Shown: positions 20,021 to 29,803, counted from the first letter of the stretch. The stretch: 46,891 bases of DNA from Aquibium sp. A9E412 (GCF_030398335.1 NZ_JAOAOP010000026.1:1-46891); one strand, 5' to 3'. A program made the numbers and translations. The notes: generated from the sequence alone by a model not told the origin.

Positions 20021-20614
20021 GTGGGGTGCGCGTTGTCCAGGACACGGTTTTCGAAGCTCGTCGCGTTTTTTCTGCTGTCCGCCGCGGTGGCCGGCTGCCA
20101 GTCGGGCGACCGGCTCGGCGCGCTCGACCTCGGCCTCGGCGGCCAGGCGGAGCCGCCGGCGAACGAGGCGGCGGAAGGCCAGGTGCGCCAGAGCGAGCTG
20201 CGCGCCTACTGTCCGCCGATCGCGCTGCGCTCCGGCACGGCCTATTTCAACGCCTACGAGCGCAACGCCGAGGACGACCCGGAGAAGGTCGTCTACCAGG
20301 CCGCCATCAGCGACGTGACGCGCTCGTGCAGCTACGGCGCCGATTCCATCACCATGACGGTGGCGGTCGCCGGCCGCGTCGTGCCGGGCCCGGTCGGCAA
20401 GGCCGGCACCATCACCATGCCGATCCGCGTCGCGGTGCTGCGCGGCGAGGAGGTCGTCTATTCCGAGCTGCACCGCTACCAGGTGGCGGTCGGCGACACG
20501 TCGGGCGCCACGCAGTTCGTCTTCAACGATCCCAACGTGGTGATCCCGGGGCCGATCGACACCTCGATCCGCGTCTTCGCCGGCTATGACGAGGGGCCCT
20601 ACGACACGCCGTAG
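20021..20614 (+). CDS. Predicted lipoprotein of unknown function, 197 aa
   Basis: A GTG start at 20021, about 10 bases after GAGGGA, gives a signal sequence with a lipobox AVAGC (lipidated Cys26). The mature part has a Gly/Glu/Ala-rich linker and then a beta-rich domain from about residue 60 (RAYCPPIALRSGTAYFNAYE) to the end, with two more cysteines (64, 103) that may form a disulfide. I recognise the general shape of a conserved hyphomicrobial lipoprotein but not a named family. Other in-frame starts (GTG 20012, TTG 20033) are possible. It is divergently transcribed from thrC, with a shared 107-base gap. Confidence 0.75.
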   Translation: MGCALSRTRFSKLVAFFLLSAAVAGCQSGDRLGALDLGLGGQAEPPANEAAEGQVRQSELRAYCPPIALRSGTAYFNAYERNAEDDPEKVVYQAAISDVTRSCSYGADSITMTVAVAGRVVPGPVGKAGTITMPIRVAVLRGEEVVYSELHRYQVAVGDTSGATQFVFNDPNVVIPGPIDTSIRVFAGYDEGPYDTP

Positions 20615-20644
20615 CGCCGTGGCCGTGATTGTCGCGCCGCGGCG
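20615..20644. terminator. Possible bidirectional hairpin between lipoprotein and HAD genes
   Basis: CGCCGTGGC (20615-20623) can pair with GCCGCGGCG (20636-20644) over a 12-base loop, nine pairs with one G-T. It fills the 32-base gap between two convergent stops. No T-run is present. Confidence 0.3.
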
Positions 20645-20646
20645 TC

Positions 20647-21336
20647 TCAGCCGTCCTCCGACCAGGCCGACAGCGCCTCCACCACCGCGGGAAAATCGGC
20701 CCACCGGCTGATCACCGTCTCGCTGCCGGCTTCCGTCAGGCTGTCGGCGTGGCCGGGATAGCTGTGCGAGGCGCCGGTGAAGCCGACGACGCGCATGCCG
20801 GCGGCCCTGGCGCCGGTCACCCCGTGCACCGAATCCTCCAGAACGATGGTGTGCGCCGGCTCCGCCCCGAGCTGCTCTGCGGCATGCAGGAAGACGTCGG
20901 GCGCCGGCTTCGGCTGGCCGCCGCTCAGGTCGCGGGCGGAGAACACCGCCCCCTCGAAGACGGGCAGCAGCCCGGTGCGGCCGAGCATCGCCTCGATGCG
21001 CGCGCGGCTCGAGTTCGAGCACACGCACAGCGGCCGGCCGAGCCGCAGGATCGTCTCGCGCGCGCCCTCGACCGCGCGCACCTCGCGCGCCAGGCGCTCG
21101 TCGACCAGCCGCTCGGCGCGCTCGATCAGCGAGGCCTGCAGCGGCGTGTCGGTCTCGCGTTCGAGCGCGATCAGGATGTCGCGGAAGGTCAGCCCGGCAT
21201 AGCGCTCCGCCAGCTCCTGCGGCGTGATGGCGATGCCCGCCTCGCCGAGCATCTCGGCCTCGACGCGCGCGGCGATGATCTCCGAATCGACGAGCACGCC
21301 GTCGCAGTCGAGGATCAGGAGGTCGGGTCGCGGCAT
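20647..21336 (-). CDS. HAD superfamily phosphatase (phosphoglycolate-phosphatase-like), 229 aa
   Basis: HAD motif I is DCDGVLVDSE (Asp10, Asp12), motif II CSNSS, motif III lysine in GGQPKPAPDVFLHAA, and motif IV VLEDSVHGV. The helical cap after motif I matches the beta-phosphoglucomutase/phosphoglycolate phosphatase group. The exact substrate cannot be assigned. ATG 21336 puts motif I at the usual N-terminal position; the frame is open upstream without family-like sequence. It is divergent from ccrM. Confidence 0.88.
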   Translation of the reverse strand: MPRPDLLILDCDGVLVDSEIIAARVEAEMLGEAGIAITPQELAERYAGLTFRDILIALERETDTPLQASLIERAERLVDERLAREVRAVEGARETILRLGRPLCVCSNSSRARIEAMLGRTGLLPVFEGAVFSARDLSGGQPKPAPDVFLHAAEQLGAEPAHTIVLEDSVHGVTGARAAGMRVVGFTGASHSYPGHADSLTEAGSETVISRWADFPAVVEALSAWSEDG

Positions 21337-21463
21337 GGCGTGTCCTGGTGCTGGTGGTGACCGGCGAAGCGGACGGCTTCGCGCCTTGCGGCGCCATGCT
21401 CTATCCCCGCCGGGGGGCGCGAGGCAACCGCGCGCCGCTCCGCCGCGCCGCGATCTCTCGACA

Positions 21464-22666
<1,203 letters not shown>

Positions 22667-22670
22667 GAAA

Positions 22671-22694
22671 GGCGCCGGCCGACAGGCCGCCGCC
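22671..22694. terminator. Hairpin between convergent ccrM and HAD genes
   Basis: GGCGCCGGCC (22671-22680), 4-base loop GACA, GGCCGCCGCC (22685-22694), nine of ten pairs matched. It occupies nearly the whole gap between the two stops. On the minus strand it is followed by TTTC, the closest thing to a T-run seen here. It probably serves as a bidirectional terminator. Confidence 0.5.
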
Positions 22695-23306
22695 TCAGAG
22701 CGCGATGTTGAAGCGCGCCAGGTCGTCGCGCAGCGTCGCGGCGTCGGTGAAGCGCACCGCCTGCCAGCCCGCCGCCTGCGCGCCCGCGACGTTGGCCGGG
22801 CTGTCGTCGATGAACAGCGTGGCCGCCGGCGCCAGGCCGAAATCGGCCGCGTGGCGCTCGTAGATCGCCCGGTCCGGCTTGATGAGGCCGATCTCGCCCG
22901 ACACCGTGACGCCGCGCGGCGCCTCGAGGAAGCCGAAGCGCCGGCGCGCCTCGGCGAAGGTGTCGGCTGCGAAATTGGTCAGCATGGTGACGTCGTGGCC
23001 GGCCGCCACCGCCGCCTCGAAGAGCGCGACGCTGTCGTCATAGGCGTGCGGCACCATCTCGGCCCAGTGGCGGCGGAAGGCGCGGATGTTGTCGGCCTCC
23101 TGCGGCCAGCGCGCGATCAGCTCGGCCTCGGCCTCGCGCCAGTCGCGGCCGCGGTCCTGCTCCAGGTTCCAGGCCGGCGTGCACACCGTGTCGAGAAACC
23201 AGCGCCGCCTGTCGGCGTCGGGGATCAGCCGTCGGTAGGGCAGCTCGGGGTCGTAGTGGACGAGCACCTTGCCGATGTCGAAGACGATGTGGCGGATCGC
23301 CGTCAT
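22695..23306 (-). CDS. HAD-IA family hydrolase, YihX-like, 203 aa
   Basis: Motif I reads FDIGKVLVHYD: the nucleophile Asp10 is followed by Ile-Gly-Lys, not by the usual second aspartate. This D-x-G-(N/K)-V form is typical of the YihX-like subgroup. Motif II is MLTNFA, the motif III lysine is in GLIKPDRAIYE, and motif IV is FIDDSPANVAGA. It probably dephosphorylates a small sugar phosphate, but the substrate is unknown. Its ATG overlaps the mutY stop by four bases, so it is translated from the mutY message. Confidence 0.87.
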   Translation of the reverse strand: MTAIRHIVFDIGKVLVHYDPELPYRRLIPDADRRRWFLDTVCTPAWNLEQDRGRDWREAEAELIARWPQEADNIRAFRRHWAEMVPHAYDDSVALFEAAVAAGHDVTMLTNFAADTFAEARRRFGFLEAPRGVTVSGEIGLIKPDRAIYERHAADFGLAPAATLFIDDSPANVAGAQAAGWQAVRFTDAATLRDDLARFNIAL

Positions 23307-24436
23307 GCGGACCTCGCTGTGTCGGGTTGCTGTCTCAGGGTCGCGCCGGGCACGGCCTGTTCGATCGCCTTCTTCATCACCGTGGGCAGCGCCTCGCCGG
23401 GCAGTTCGTCCGGCGCCGACCACCAGCAGCCGGCCGGTGCCGCGCTCGCCGCGACCTCGGCGTGGTAGACCGCGAGCTCCAGCGCGAAATGGGTGAAGAC
23501 GTGGCCGATGGTGCCGGCCGGCCGCCAGTCGGCCGCGAACGGCGCGGCCTCGGCGCCGGTGGCGCCGTCCTGGCGCGCGGTCCAGGCGCTCGACGGCACC
23601 TCGCTCATGCCGCCCAGCAGCCCGCGCTCCGGCCGCCGGCGCAGCAGGATGGCGCCGTCGGCGCGGCGCGCCACGAAGGCGGCGCCGCGGCGCAGCGGCC
23701 TGTCGGGCTTCGGCGCCTTGAGCGGCAGCGGCTCGGGATCGCCGGTGGCGAGCCCGCGGCAGTCGCCACGCAGCGGACACAGCACGCAGGCCGGCCGCCG
23801 CGGCGTGCAGATCGTCGCGCCGAGATCCATCGTCGCCTGGGCGAAGTCGCCCGGGCGCGCCTGCGGGGTCGCCCGCTCGACGAAACGGCGGATCGCCGGC
23901 TTGGCCGCCGGCAGCGGGGTGCGAAGCGCCATCAGCCGCGCCGCCACGCGCTCGACATTGCCGTCGACCACGGCGGCCGGCCGGTCGAAGGCGATCGCCG
24001 CGATCGCCGCCGCCGTGTAGGCGCCGATGCCGGGCAGGGCGCGCAGGCCCGCTTCCGTGTCGGGAAAGCGCCCGCCGTGCTCGGCCGCGACCAGCTCGGC
24101 GCAGGCCTTCAGGTTGCGGGCGCGCGAATAGTAGCCGAGCCCGGCCCAGGCCTTCATCACGGCCTGCGTGTCGGCCGCCGCCAGCGCTTCGACGTCGGGC
24201 CAGCGCGCCACGAAGGCCGCGTAGTAGCGCCGCACCGCCTCGACCGTCGTCTGCTGCAGCATGATCTCCGACAGCCACACATGGTAGGGGTCGGGCCGCG
24301 CGCCGCGGGCCAGCGCGGCCGGCGGCGTGCGCCAGGGCAGGTCGCGGTGGTGGCGGTCGTACCAGGCGAGCAGCGCCGCGGCCATGCCGGCGGGCGGCCG
24401 GGCGGGCTCCTCGTCGCTCGAATCGGCTCGTGTCAT
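23303..24436 (-). CDS. mutY: A/G-specific adenine glycosylase MutY, 377 aa
   Basis: MutY removes adenine mispaired with 8-oxoguanine. Visible are the catalytic Glu57 (SEIMLQQTTV), the helix-hairpin-helix LPGIGAYTA (134-142), catalytic Asp158 (VDGNVERV), and the [4Fe-4S] cysteines 210, 217, 220 and 226 in the C-x6-C-x2-C-x5-C spacing. The C-terminal MutT-like recognition domain follows (from about 250; IGHVFTHFALELAVY). It is divergent from dciA with a 69-base gap. The downstream HAD gene overlaps its stop codon. Confidence 0.96.
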   Translation of the reverse strand: MTRADSSDEEPARPPAGMAAALLAWYDRHHRDLPWRTPPAALARGARPDPYHVWLSEIMLQQTTVEAVRRYYAAFVARWPDVEALAAADTQAVMKAWAGLGYYSRARNLKACAELVAAEHGGRFPDTEAGLRALPGIGAYTAAAIAAIAFDRPAAVVDGNVERVAARLMALRTPLPAAKPAIRRFVERATPQARPGDFAQATMDLGATICTPRRPACVLCPLRGDCRGLATGDPEPLPLKAPKPDRPLRRGAAFVARRADGAILLRRRPERGLLGGMSEVPSSAWTARQDGATGAEAAPFAADWRPAGTIGHVFTHFALELAVYHAEVAASAAPAGCWWSAPDELPGEALPTVMKKAIEQAVPGATLRQQPDTARSA

Positions 24437-24505
24437 CGGCTCGCGCTTGCGCTATCCTTCGGCCCGGCCGGTGCTTCGTGCGCCGGACATGCGGGCAGAG
24501 GTGAC

Positions 24506-25003
24506 ATGGCAGGCAAGACGGCGTTCCGCAATCCCGTGCCGCTCAGCGACCTGGCCGGGGACATCCTCGACCCGGTGCTGCGGCGTCGCGCCGGCATCTC
24601 GACCGGGCTGTTGCAGTCCTGGGAGGAGATCGTCGGCAGCGAGCTCGCCGACTGCACCCGGCCCGAGCGCATCGCCTGGCCGCGCCGGCGCAACGAGGAC
24701 GATCCGTTCGAGCCGGCGACGCTCGTGGTCGCCTGCCAGGGCGCGGTGGCGCTGCGCCTGCAGCACCAGATGTCGGAGGTGATCGCCCGCATCAACGCCT
24801 TTCTCGGCTTCGTCGCCATCGCCCGCATCCGCATCGTGCAGAAGCCGGTGACGGTGGCGCCGCCGCGCCGGGCGTGGCGCCCGCGCCCGCTGACGGCGCC
24901 GGAAAAGGCGCGGCTCGAGCGGCTGACGGGCGGCATTGAGGACGAGGGCCTGCGCGCCGCGCTCGACCGGCTCGGCGCCAGCGTGCTCGCCCGGCGCGGC
25001 TGA
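24506..25003 (+). CDS. dciA: DUF721 protein, DciA-type replicative helicase loader, 165 aa
   Basis: The N-terminal half is a DUF721 domain (about 10-115; ISTGLLQSWEEIVGSELADCTRPERIAWPR in that region), with strand VVACQGAVALRLQHQMSEVIARIN. DciA proteins are the ancestral loaders of DnaB helicase in bacteria without DnaC/DnaI. The C-terminal part is basic and ends in a short helical segment. ATG 24506 is supported by AGAGGTGAC before it; the frame is open far upstream antisense to mutY. The order mutY, DUF721, DsbA-like, smc is one I recall as common in Hyphomicrobiales. Confidence 0.83.
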   Translation: MAGKTAFRNPVPLSDLAGDILDPVLRRRAGISTGLLQSWEEIVGSELADCTRPERIAWPRRRNEDDPFEPATLVVACQGAVALRLQHQMSEVIARINAFLGFVAIARIRIVQKPVTVAPPRRAWRPRPLTAPEKARLERLTGGIEDEGLRAALDRLGASVLARRG

Positions 25004-25125
25004 CGGGCCGGCCGCGGCGCGCTGGACCGTCGCATTGATTTCGTCCAAATTTGCCCCAAATCGCCGGCACACTCGCATTCGATGCCGCCCCCGGTGCAAA
25101 ATCCGCCAACCGACAGGTGATTCGC

Positions 25126-25818
25126 ATGACCCGATTCCTTGAGCGCCGGCGCCTTCTGGCGTCGCTGGTCGTCCTCCCCGCCCTCGCGGCCGGCCTTTCC
25201 GCGTGTTCCGACAGCGGCAGCGAGGCGGTGGCGTCGGAGCACGCCGCGGCCGTCGAGGCGCCGCAGCCGGAGGCGACGGTCGACGTCGAGGCGCTGATGC
25301 AGCCGGGCGCGCTGCCGGAAAAGGCGGTCGGCGCGGAGGACGCGCCGGTGACGATCGTCGAGTACGCCTCGATGACCTGCCCGCACTGCGCGACGTTCCA
25401 CAACGAGACCTACCCGGCGCTCAAGGAGAAGTACGTCGACACCGGCAAGGTGCGCTTCATCCTGCGCGAGTTCCCGTTCGATCCGCGCGCGGAGGCCGCC
25501 TTCATGCTGGCGCGCTGCGCCGACGACAAGTACTTCCCGATGGTCGACGTGCTGTTCGAGCAGCAGCGCAGCTGGGCGACGGCCGAGAACGCCAGCGCCG
25601 CGCTGCTGCAGATCTCCCGCCTGGCCGGTTTTACACAGGAGTCCTTCGAGGCTTGCTTGACGGACCAGGAGCTCCTGGATGATGTCAGGGCCGTGCGCGC
25701 GCGCGGAGCGGACGAGTTCGGCGTCACCTCGACGCCCACCTTCTTCATCAACGGCGCCAAGTATCCGGGGGCGAGATCGATTGAAGAGATGTCGGCGATC
25801 ATCGACGGCATGCTTTAG
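25126..25818 (+). CDS. DsbA-family thiol oxidoreductase with lipobox, 230 aa
   Basis: A basic, hydrophobic leader ends in LSAC (Cys27), a fair lipobox, so the protein may be anchored to a membrane on the periplasmic side. A linker rich in Ala, Glu and Pro precedes a thioredoxin-fold domain with the active site CPHC at 85-88 (ASMTCPHCATFH) and the cis-proline loop TSTPTFFING. Two further cysteines lie in the helical insert. It belongs to the DsbA/BdbD-like group (thioredoxin_4) that introduces disulfides into exported proteins. Two GANTC sites flank its start codon. It sits 51 bases before smc. Confidence 0.9.
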   Translation: MTRFLERRRLLASLVVLPALAAGLSACSDSGSEAVASEHAAAVEAPQPEATVDVEALMQPGALPEKAVGAEDAPVTIVEYASMTCPHCATFHNETYPALKEKYVDTGKVRFILREFPFDPRAEAAFMLARCADDKYFPMVDVLFEQQRSWATAENASAALLQISRLAGFTQESFEACLTDQELLDDVRAVRARGADEFGVTSTPTFFINGAKYPGARSIEEMSAIIDGML

Positions 25819-25869
25819 CCCCGCCGGCACGCCGGGCGGCGCGATGCCGGCGCGCGGGAGCGCGTCGGC

Positions 25870-28800
25870 ATGAGGTTTTCCAAGCTGCGCCTGCTCGGCT
25901 TCAAGTCCTTCGTCGAACCGTCCGAATTCGTCATCGAGGCGGGCCTGACCGGCGTCGTCGGGCCCAATGGCTGCGGCAAGTCCAACCTGGTGGAGGCGCT
26001 CCGCTGGGTGATGGGCGAGAGCTCCTACAAGAACATGCGCGCCTCGGGCATGGACGACGTCATCTTCTCCGGCTCGGCGACGCGTCCGGCGCGCAACACC
26101 GCCGAGGTGACGCTGTTCCTCGACAATGCCGACCGCACCGCGCCGGCCGCCTTCAACGGCGAGGACGAGCTGCAGGTGTCGCGCCGCATCGAGCGCGAGG
26201 CCGGCTCGGTCTACCGCATCAACGGCAAGGAGGCGCGCGCCAAGGACGTGCAGCTCCTGTTCGCCGACCAGTCGACCGGCGCGCGCTCGCCCTCGATGGT
26301 CGGCCAGGGGCGCATCGGCGAGCTGATCCAGGCCAAGCCGCAGGCGCGCCGCGCGCTGCTCGAGGAGGCGGCCGGCATCTCCGGCCTGCACTCGCGGCGC
26401 CACGAGGCGGAGCTGCGCCTGCGCGGCGCCGAACAGAACCTGGAGCGCCTCGACGACGTGGTCGGCGAGCTGCAGGGCCAGATCGAGAGCCTGCGCCGCC
26501 AGGCGCGCCAGGCGGCCCGCTTCAAGAACCTGTCGGCCGACATCCGCAAGGCCGAGGCGATCCTGCTGCATCTGCGCTGGACGCAGGCCAAGGCCGCCGA
26601 GGCCGAGGCGAAGTCGGCGCTCGCGGCCGCCACCGGCGAGGTCGGCGAGAAGGCCAACGCCCAGGTCGAGGCGGCCAAGGCGCAGGCCGTTGCCGCGCAT
26701 CGTCTGCCGGAACTGCGCGAGGCCGAGGCCTCGGCGGCGGCCGCCCTGCAGCGCCTGACGGTCGCCCGCGACCAGGCCGAGGCGGAGGCCCGGCGGGTGC
26801 GCGAGCGCTGCGCCGAGCTCGTCAAGCGGCTTGAGCAGTTCGACGCCGACATCGCCCGCGAGCGCCAGCTCGTCGACGACAATGCCGAGGTGCTGCAGCG
26901 TCTCGATGCCGAGGAGGCCGAGCTTGCCGCGGCCGCGGCCGACGAGACGGGCCGCATCGAGGCCGCGCGCCAGGCGCACGACGCGGCCGCCGAGCGGGTC
27001 GCCGCCTGCGAGGAGGCCTCGGCGCGCGCCACCGCGGAGCGCGCCGAGGCGGCCGCCACGCGCAGCCAGGCCGAGCGCGCCATCGCCGAGGGGCGGCAGC
27101 GCTGCGAGCGGCTGGCACGCCAGCTCGCCGGCATCGCGGACGAACAGGCGACGCTCGCCGACCGGCTCGCCGGCCTGCCCGACCCGGCGCAAAGGCGCGC
27201 CGCGCTGGAGCACGCCGAAGCCGCGCTGGAGACGGCCGAGGCCGAGGCCGCGGCGGCCGAGCAGACCGTCGTCGCCGCGCGCCGCGAGGAAGGCGCGCTG
27301 CGCGGCCCGCTGCAGGAGGCGCGCGCCGAGCGCGACCGCATCGAGACCGAGGCGCGCACGCTCGCCAAGGTGCTCAACGCGGCGACCGGCGATCTCTTCC
27401 CCGCCGTGCTCGAACGGGTGCGCGTGGCGCGCGGCTACGAGACGGCGCTCGGCGCCGCGCTCGGCGAGGATCTCGACCTGCCGCTCGACCGCAGCGCGCC
27501 GGCCCACTGGGGCGACGTGGCCCCGGCGGCTGGCGACCCGGCGCTGCCGGTCGGCGTCGCGCCGCTTGCCGTGCATGTCGAGGCGCCGCGCCAGCTCGCC
27601 CGCCGGCTCGCCCAGATCGGCGTCGTGCAGAGCGGCGCGGATGGCGCGCGGCTGCAGCCGGAGCTGGCGCCCGGCCAGCGGCTGGTCAGCCGCGAGGGCG
27701 CGCTGTGGCGCTGGGACGGCTACACCGCGAGCGCCGATGCGCCGACGGCCGCCGCCCAGCGGCTTGCCCAGAAGAACCGCCTGGCCGAGCTCGACGCCGA
27801 GGCCGTCGCGGCGCGGCGCCGCACCGACGAGGCGGCCGCCGCGCTGGAGCGCGCCGAGGCGGCCGTGGCCGCGGCGGTGGCCGGCGAGAAGGCGGCGCGC
27901 GAGGCCGCGCGCACGGCCCAGCGCACCGTCGGCGAGGCGCGCGACGGGCTTGCCGCGGCCGAGCGCGCGGCCGGCGAGCTCTCGAGCCGGCGCACCGCGC
28001 TGGAGGAGGCGGCCGGCCGGCTGTCCGACGAGGACGCGGCCGCACGCGCCTTCCTGCACGAGGCGGAGGTGGCGCTGGCCGCCGCCCCGGCGCTCGACGC
28101 GCTCGACGCCGCGCTCGGCCGCATCAACACCGAGCTTGCCGGCGAGCGCGCCCGGCTCGCCGATGCGCGGGCGGCGCGTGACGGCCTGGTGCGCGAGGCG
28201 GAGGCGCGCAAGCGCCGGCTCGACGCGATCGCCGGCGAGCGCAAGAGCTGGACGGCGCGCGCCGAGGGCGCGGAAAGCCACATCGCGGCGCTGACAGAGC
28301 GGCGCGGCGAGGCGGCCGCCGAGCATGCCGCGCTGGTCGACCGGCCGGACGAGATCGCCGCGGACGGCCGCCGCCTGCTGTCGCAGATCGCCGAGGCCGA
28401 GAGGCTGCGCAAGGCGGCCGCCGACCGGCTGCAGGAGGCCGAGTCGCGCCAGGCCGAGCTCGACCGGGCGGCCGCCGACACCGTGCAGGCGCTGGCCAAG
28501 GCGCGCGAGGGGCGCGCCCGCGCCGAGGAGCGGCTGACGGCGGCCGAGGAGCGGCGCGCGGAGGCCGAGGCGCGCATCCAGGAGGCGCTCGCCGTGCCGC
28601 CGCACCTGGTGATCCGCCACACCGGGCTGGAGGCCGACGCGCCGCTGCCCGAGGCGGCCGACACCGAGCGCCGGCTGGAGCGGCTGAAGATCGAGCGCGA
28701 GCGCCTCGGCGCGGTCAACCTGCGCGCCGAGGAGGAGCAGCGCGAACTGGCCGAGCGGCTGGAGACCATCGTCGCCGAGCGCGAGGACGTCATCGAGGCG

Positions 28801-29331
28801 ATCCGCAAGCTGCGCCAGGCGATCCAGAGCCTCAACCGCGAGGGGCGCGAGCGGCTGCTCGCCGCCTTCGACGAGGTCAACGGCCATTTCCGCCGGCTGT
28901 TCACGCATCTGTTCGGCGGCGGCACGGCCGACCTGCAGCTCGTCGAATCCGAGGATCCGCTGGAGGCCGGCCTCGACATCCTGGCGCGCCCGCCCGGCAA
29001 GCGGCCGCAGACGATGACGCTGCTTTCGGGCGGCGAGCAGGCGCTGACGGCGATGGCGCTGATCTTCGCCGTGTTCCTCACCAACCCGGCGCCGATCTGC
29101 GTGCTCGACGAGGTCGACGCGCCGCTCGACGATCACAATGTCGAGCGCTTCTGCAACCTGATGGACGAGATGGCCGCCTCGACGGCGACCCGCTTCGTCA
29201 TCATCACGCACAACCCGATCACCATGGCGCGCATGAACCGGCTGTTCGGCGTCACCATGGCCGAGCAGGGCATCAGCCAGCTCGTCTCGGTCGATCTGGA
29301 GACCGCCGAGCGGTTGCGCGAGGCGAGCTGA
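25870..29331 (+). CDS. smc: Chromosome segregation ATPase Smc, 1153 aa
   Basis: Smc, the core of bacterial condensin, folds into an ATPase head, a long antiparallel coiled coil and a hinge. Walker A is GPNGCGKSN (31-39), the ABC signature LLSGGEQ at 1051-1057, and Walker B VLDEVD with catalytic Glu1081. Coiled-coil arms very rich in Ala, Glu and Arg run about 170-490 and 640-990, with the hinge about 498-640. The protein is full length, with no frameshift. No scpA or scpB lies nearby. The alanine- and glutamate-rich coils create very long antisense open frames here that are not genes. Confidence 0.97.
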   Translation: MRFSKLRLLGFKSFVEPSEFVIEAGLTGVVGPNGCGKSNLVEALRWVMGESSYKNMRASGMDDVIFSGSATRPARNTAEVTLFLDNADRTAPAAFNGEDELQVSRRIEREAGSVYRINGKEARAKDVQLLFADQSTGARSPSMVGQGRIGELIQAKPQARRALLEEAAGISGLHSRRHEAELRLRGAEQNLERLDDVVGELQGQIESLRRQARQAARFKNLSADIRKAEAILLHLRWTQAKAAEAEAKSALAAATGEVGEKANAQVEAAKAQAVAAHRLPELREAEASAAAALQRLTVARDQAEAEARRVRERCAELVKRLEQFDADIARERQLVDDNAEVLQRLDAEEAELAAAAADETGRIEAARQAHDAAAERVAACEEASARATAERAEAAATRSQAERAIAEGRQRCERLARQLAGIADEQATLADRLAGLPDPAQRRAALEHAEAALETAEAEAAAAEQTVVAARREEGALRGPLQEARAERDRIETEARTLAKVLNAATGDLFPAVLERVRVARGYETALGAALGEDLDLPLDRSAPAHWGDVAPAAGDPALPVGVAPLAVHVEAPRQLARRLAQIGVVQSGADGARLQPELAPGQRLVSREGALWRWDGYTASADAPTAAAQRLAQKNRLAELDAEAVAARRRTDEAAAALERAEAAVAAAVAGEKAAREAARTAQRTVGEARDGLAAAERAAGELSSRRTALEEAAGRLSDEDAAARAFLHEAEVALAAAPALDALDAALGRINTELAGERARLADARAARDGLVREAEARKRRLDAIAGERKSWTARAEGAESHIAALTERRGEAAAEHAALVDRPDEIAADGRRLLSQIAEAERLRKAAADRLQEAESRQAELDRAAADTVQALAKAREGRARAEERLTAAEERRAEAEARIQEALAVPPHLVIRHTGLEADAPLPEAADTERRLERLKIERERLGAVNLRAEEEQRELAERLETIVAEREDVIEAIRKLRQAIQSLNREGRERLLAAFDEVNGHFRRLFTHLFGGGTADLQLVESEDPLEAGLDILARPPGKRPQTMTLLSGGEQALTAMALIFAVFLTNPAPICVLDEVDAPLDDHNVERFCNLMDEMAASTATRFVIITHNPITMARMNRLFGVTMAEQGISQLVSVDLETAERLREAS

Positions 29332-29341
29332 GCGCCCGCGC

Positions 29342-29393
29342 CCGATCGGCCTCGGTGCTGGAGCCGGTGCACGCGCACCGGCCCGCCGATCGG
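29342..29393. terminator. Nested inverted repeats between smc and the VOC gene
   Basis: An outer stem CCGATCGGC/GCCGATCGG (29342-29350 with 29385-29393) encloses a perfect inner stem GCCGGTGC/GCACCGGC (29363-29370 with 29375-29382, loop ACGC). It lies in the gap between two convergent genes and probably ends transcription from both sides, although no T-run is present. Confidence 0.45.
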
Positions 29394-29420
29394 CTCCGGG
29401 TCTCGTCTTCAGGCCTCGAC

Positions 29421-29451
29421 GGACGGCGAACCGGTTGCCGCTTCGCCTGGG
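29421..29451. repeat. Diverged copy of a rhizobial-type intergenic repeat
   Basis: This 31-base stretch matches 46861-46891 at 27 positions, including ACGGCGAACCGGTT and CTTCGCCTGG. It lies 7 bases from the VOC stop codon and continues GAAACGCGCT, similar to the way such repeats usually end (AAACGCTCT, from memory of rhizobial genomes). Confidence 0.55.
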
Positions 29452-29458
29452 AAACGCG

Positions 29459-29803
29459 CTATTCGCTCCACACGGCAAGCTCGTTGCCGGCCGGATCGGT
29501 GAAGTGGAAGCGGCGGCCGCCGGGAAAGGCGAAGATCGGCCGCACCACGGTGCCGCCGGCCGCCTCGACATGGGCGAGCGTCGCCTCCAGGTCCTCCGCG
29601 TAGAGCACCGGCAGCGGCTTCTCGGTCGCCTCGGTGGCGTGTGCATCGAAGCCGCCGTCGAGCCCCTCGCTGAAGGCCGCGTAGGACGGGCCGTAGTCGG
29701 TGAAGGTCCAGCCGAAGGCGGTGGCGTAGAACCCCTTCACCCGGTCGAGCGTGCCGCCGGTGGCCGGCATTTCGATGTAGTCGAGCTTTCCCGTCTGTCG
29801 CAT
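29459..29803 (-). CDS. VOC (glyoxalase/bleomycin-resistance fold) family protein, 114 aa
   Basis: The product has the paired beta-alpha-beta-beta-beta VOC modules: DYIEMPATGGTLDRVKGFYA with FGWTFTDYG in the first half and VVRPIFAFPGGRRFHFTDPAGNELAVW in the second. The latter is typical of the glyoxalase-like VOC group with a terminal metal-type Glu (NELAVW). Substrate unknown. ATG 29803 is chosen because the domain begins there and GGAG lies upstream; an in-frame ATG nine codons earlier is also possible. A promoter-like TTGCAA-N17-TAGAAC lies just upstream on this strand. Confidence 0.85.
   Translation of the reverse strand: MRQTGKLDYIEMPATGGTLDRVKGFYATAFGWTFTDYGPSYAAFSEGLDGGFDAHATEATEKPLPVLYAEDLEATLAHVEAAGGTVVRPIFAFPGGRRFHFTDPAGNELAVWSE

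Noticed and set aside
24433-29646. A 1,737-codon open frame on the minus strand opposite mutY-dciA-dsbA-smc
   Set aside because: It is antisense to smc and other well-supported genes, is low-complexity (Arg, Leu, Gly, His runs), and has no recognisable domain. Very GC-rich genes commonly leave such frames open.
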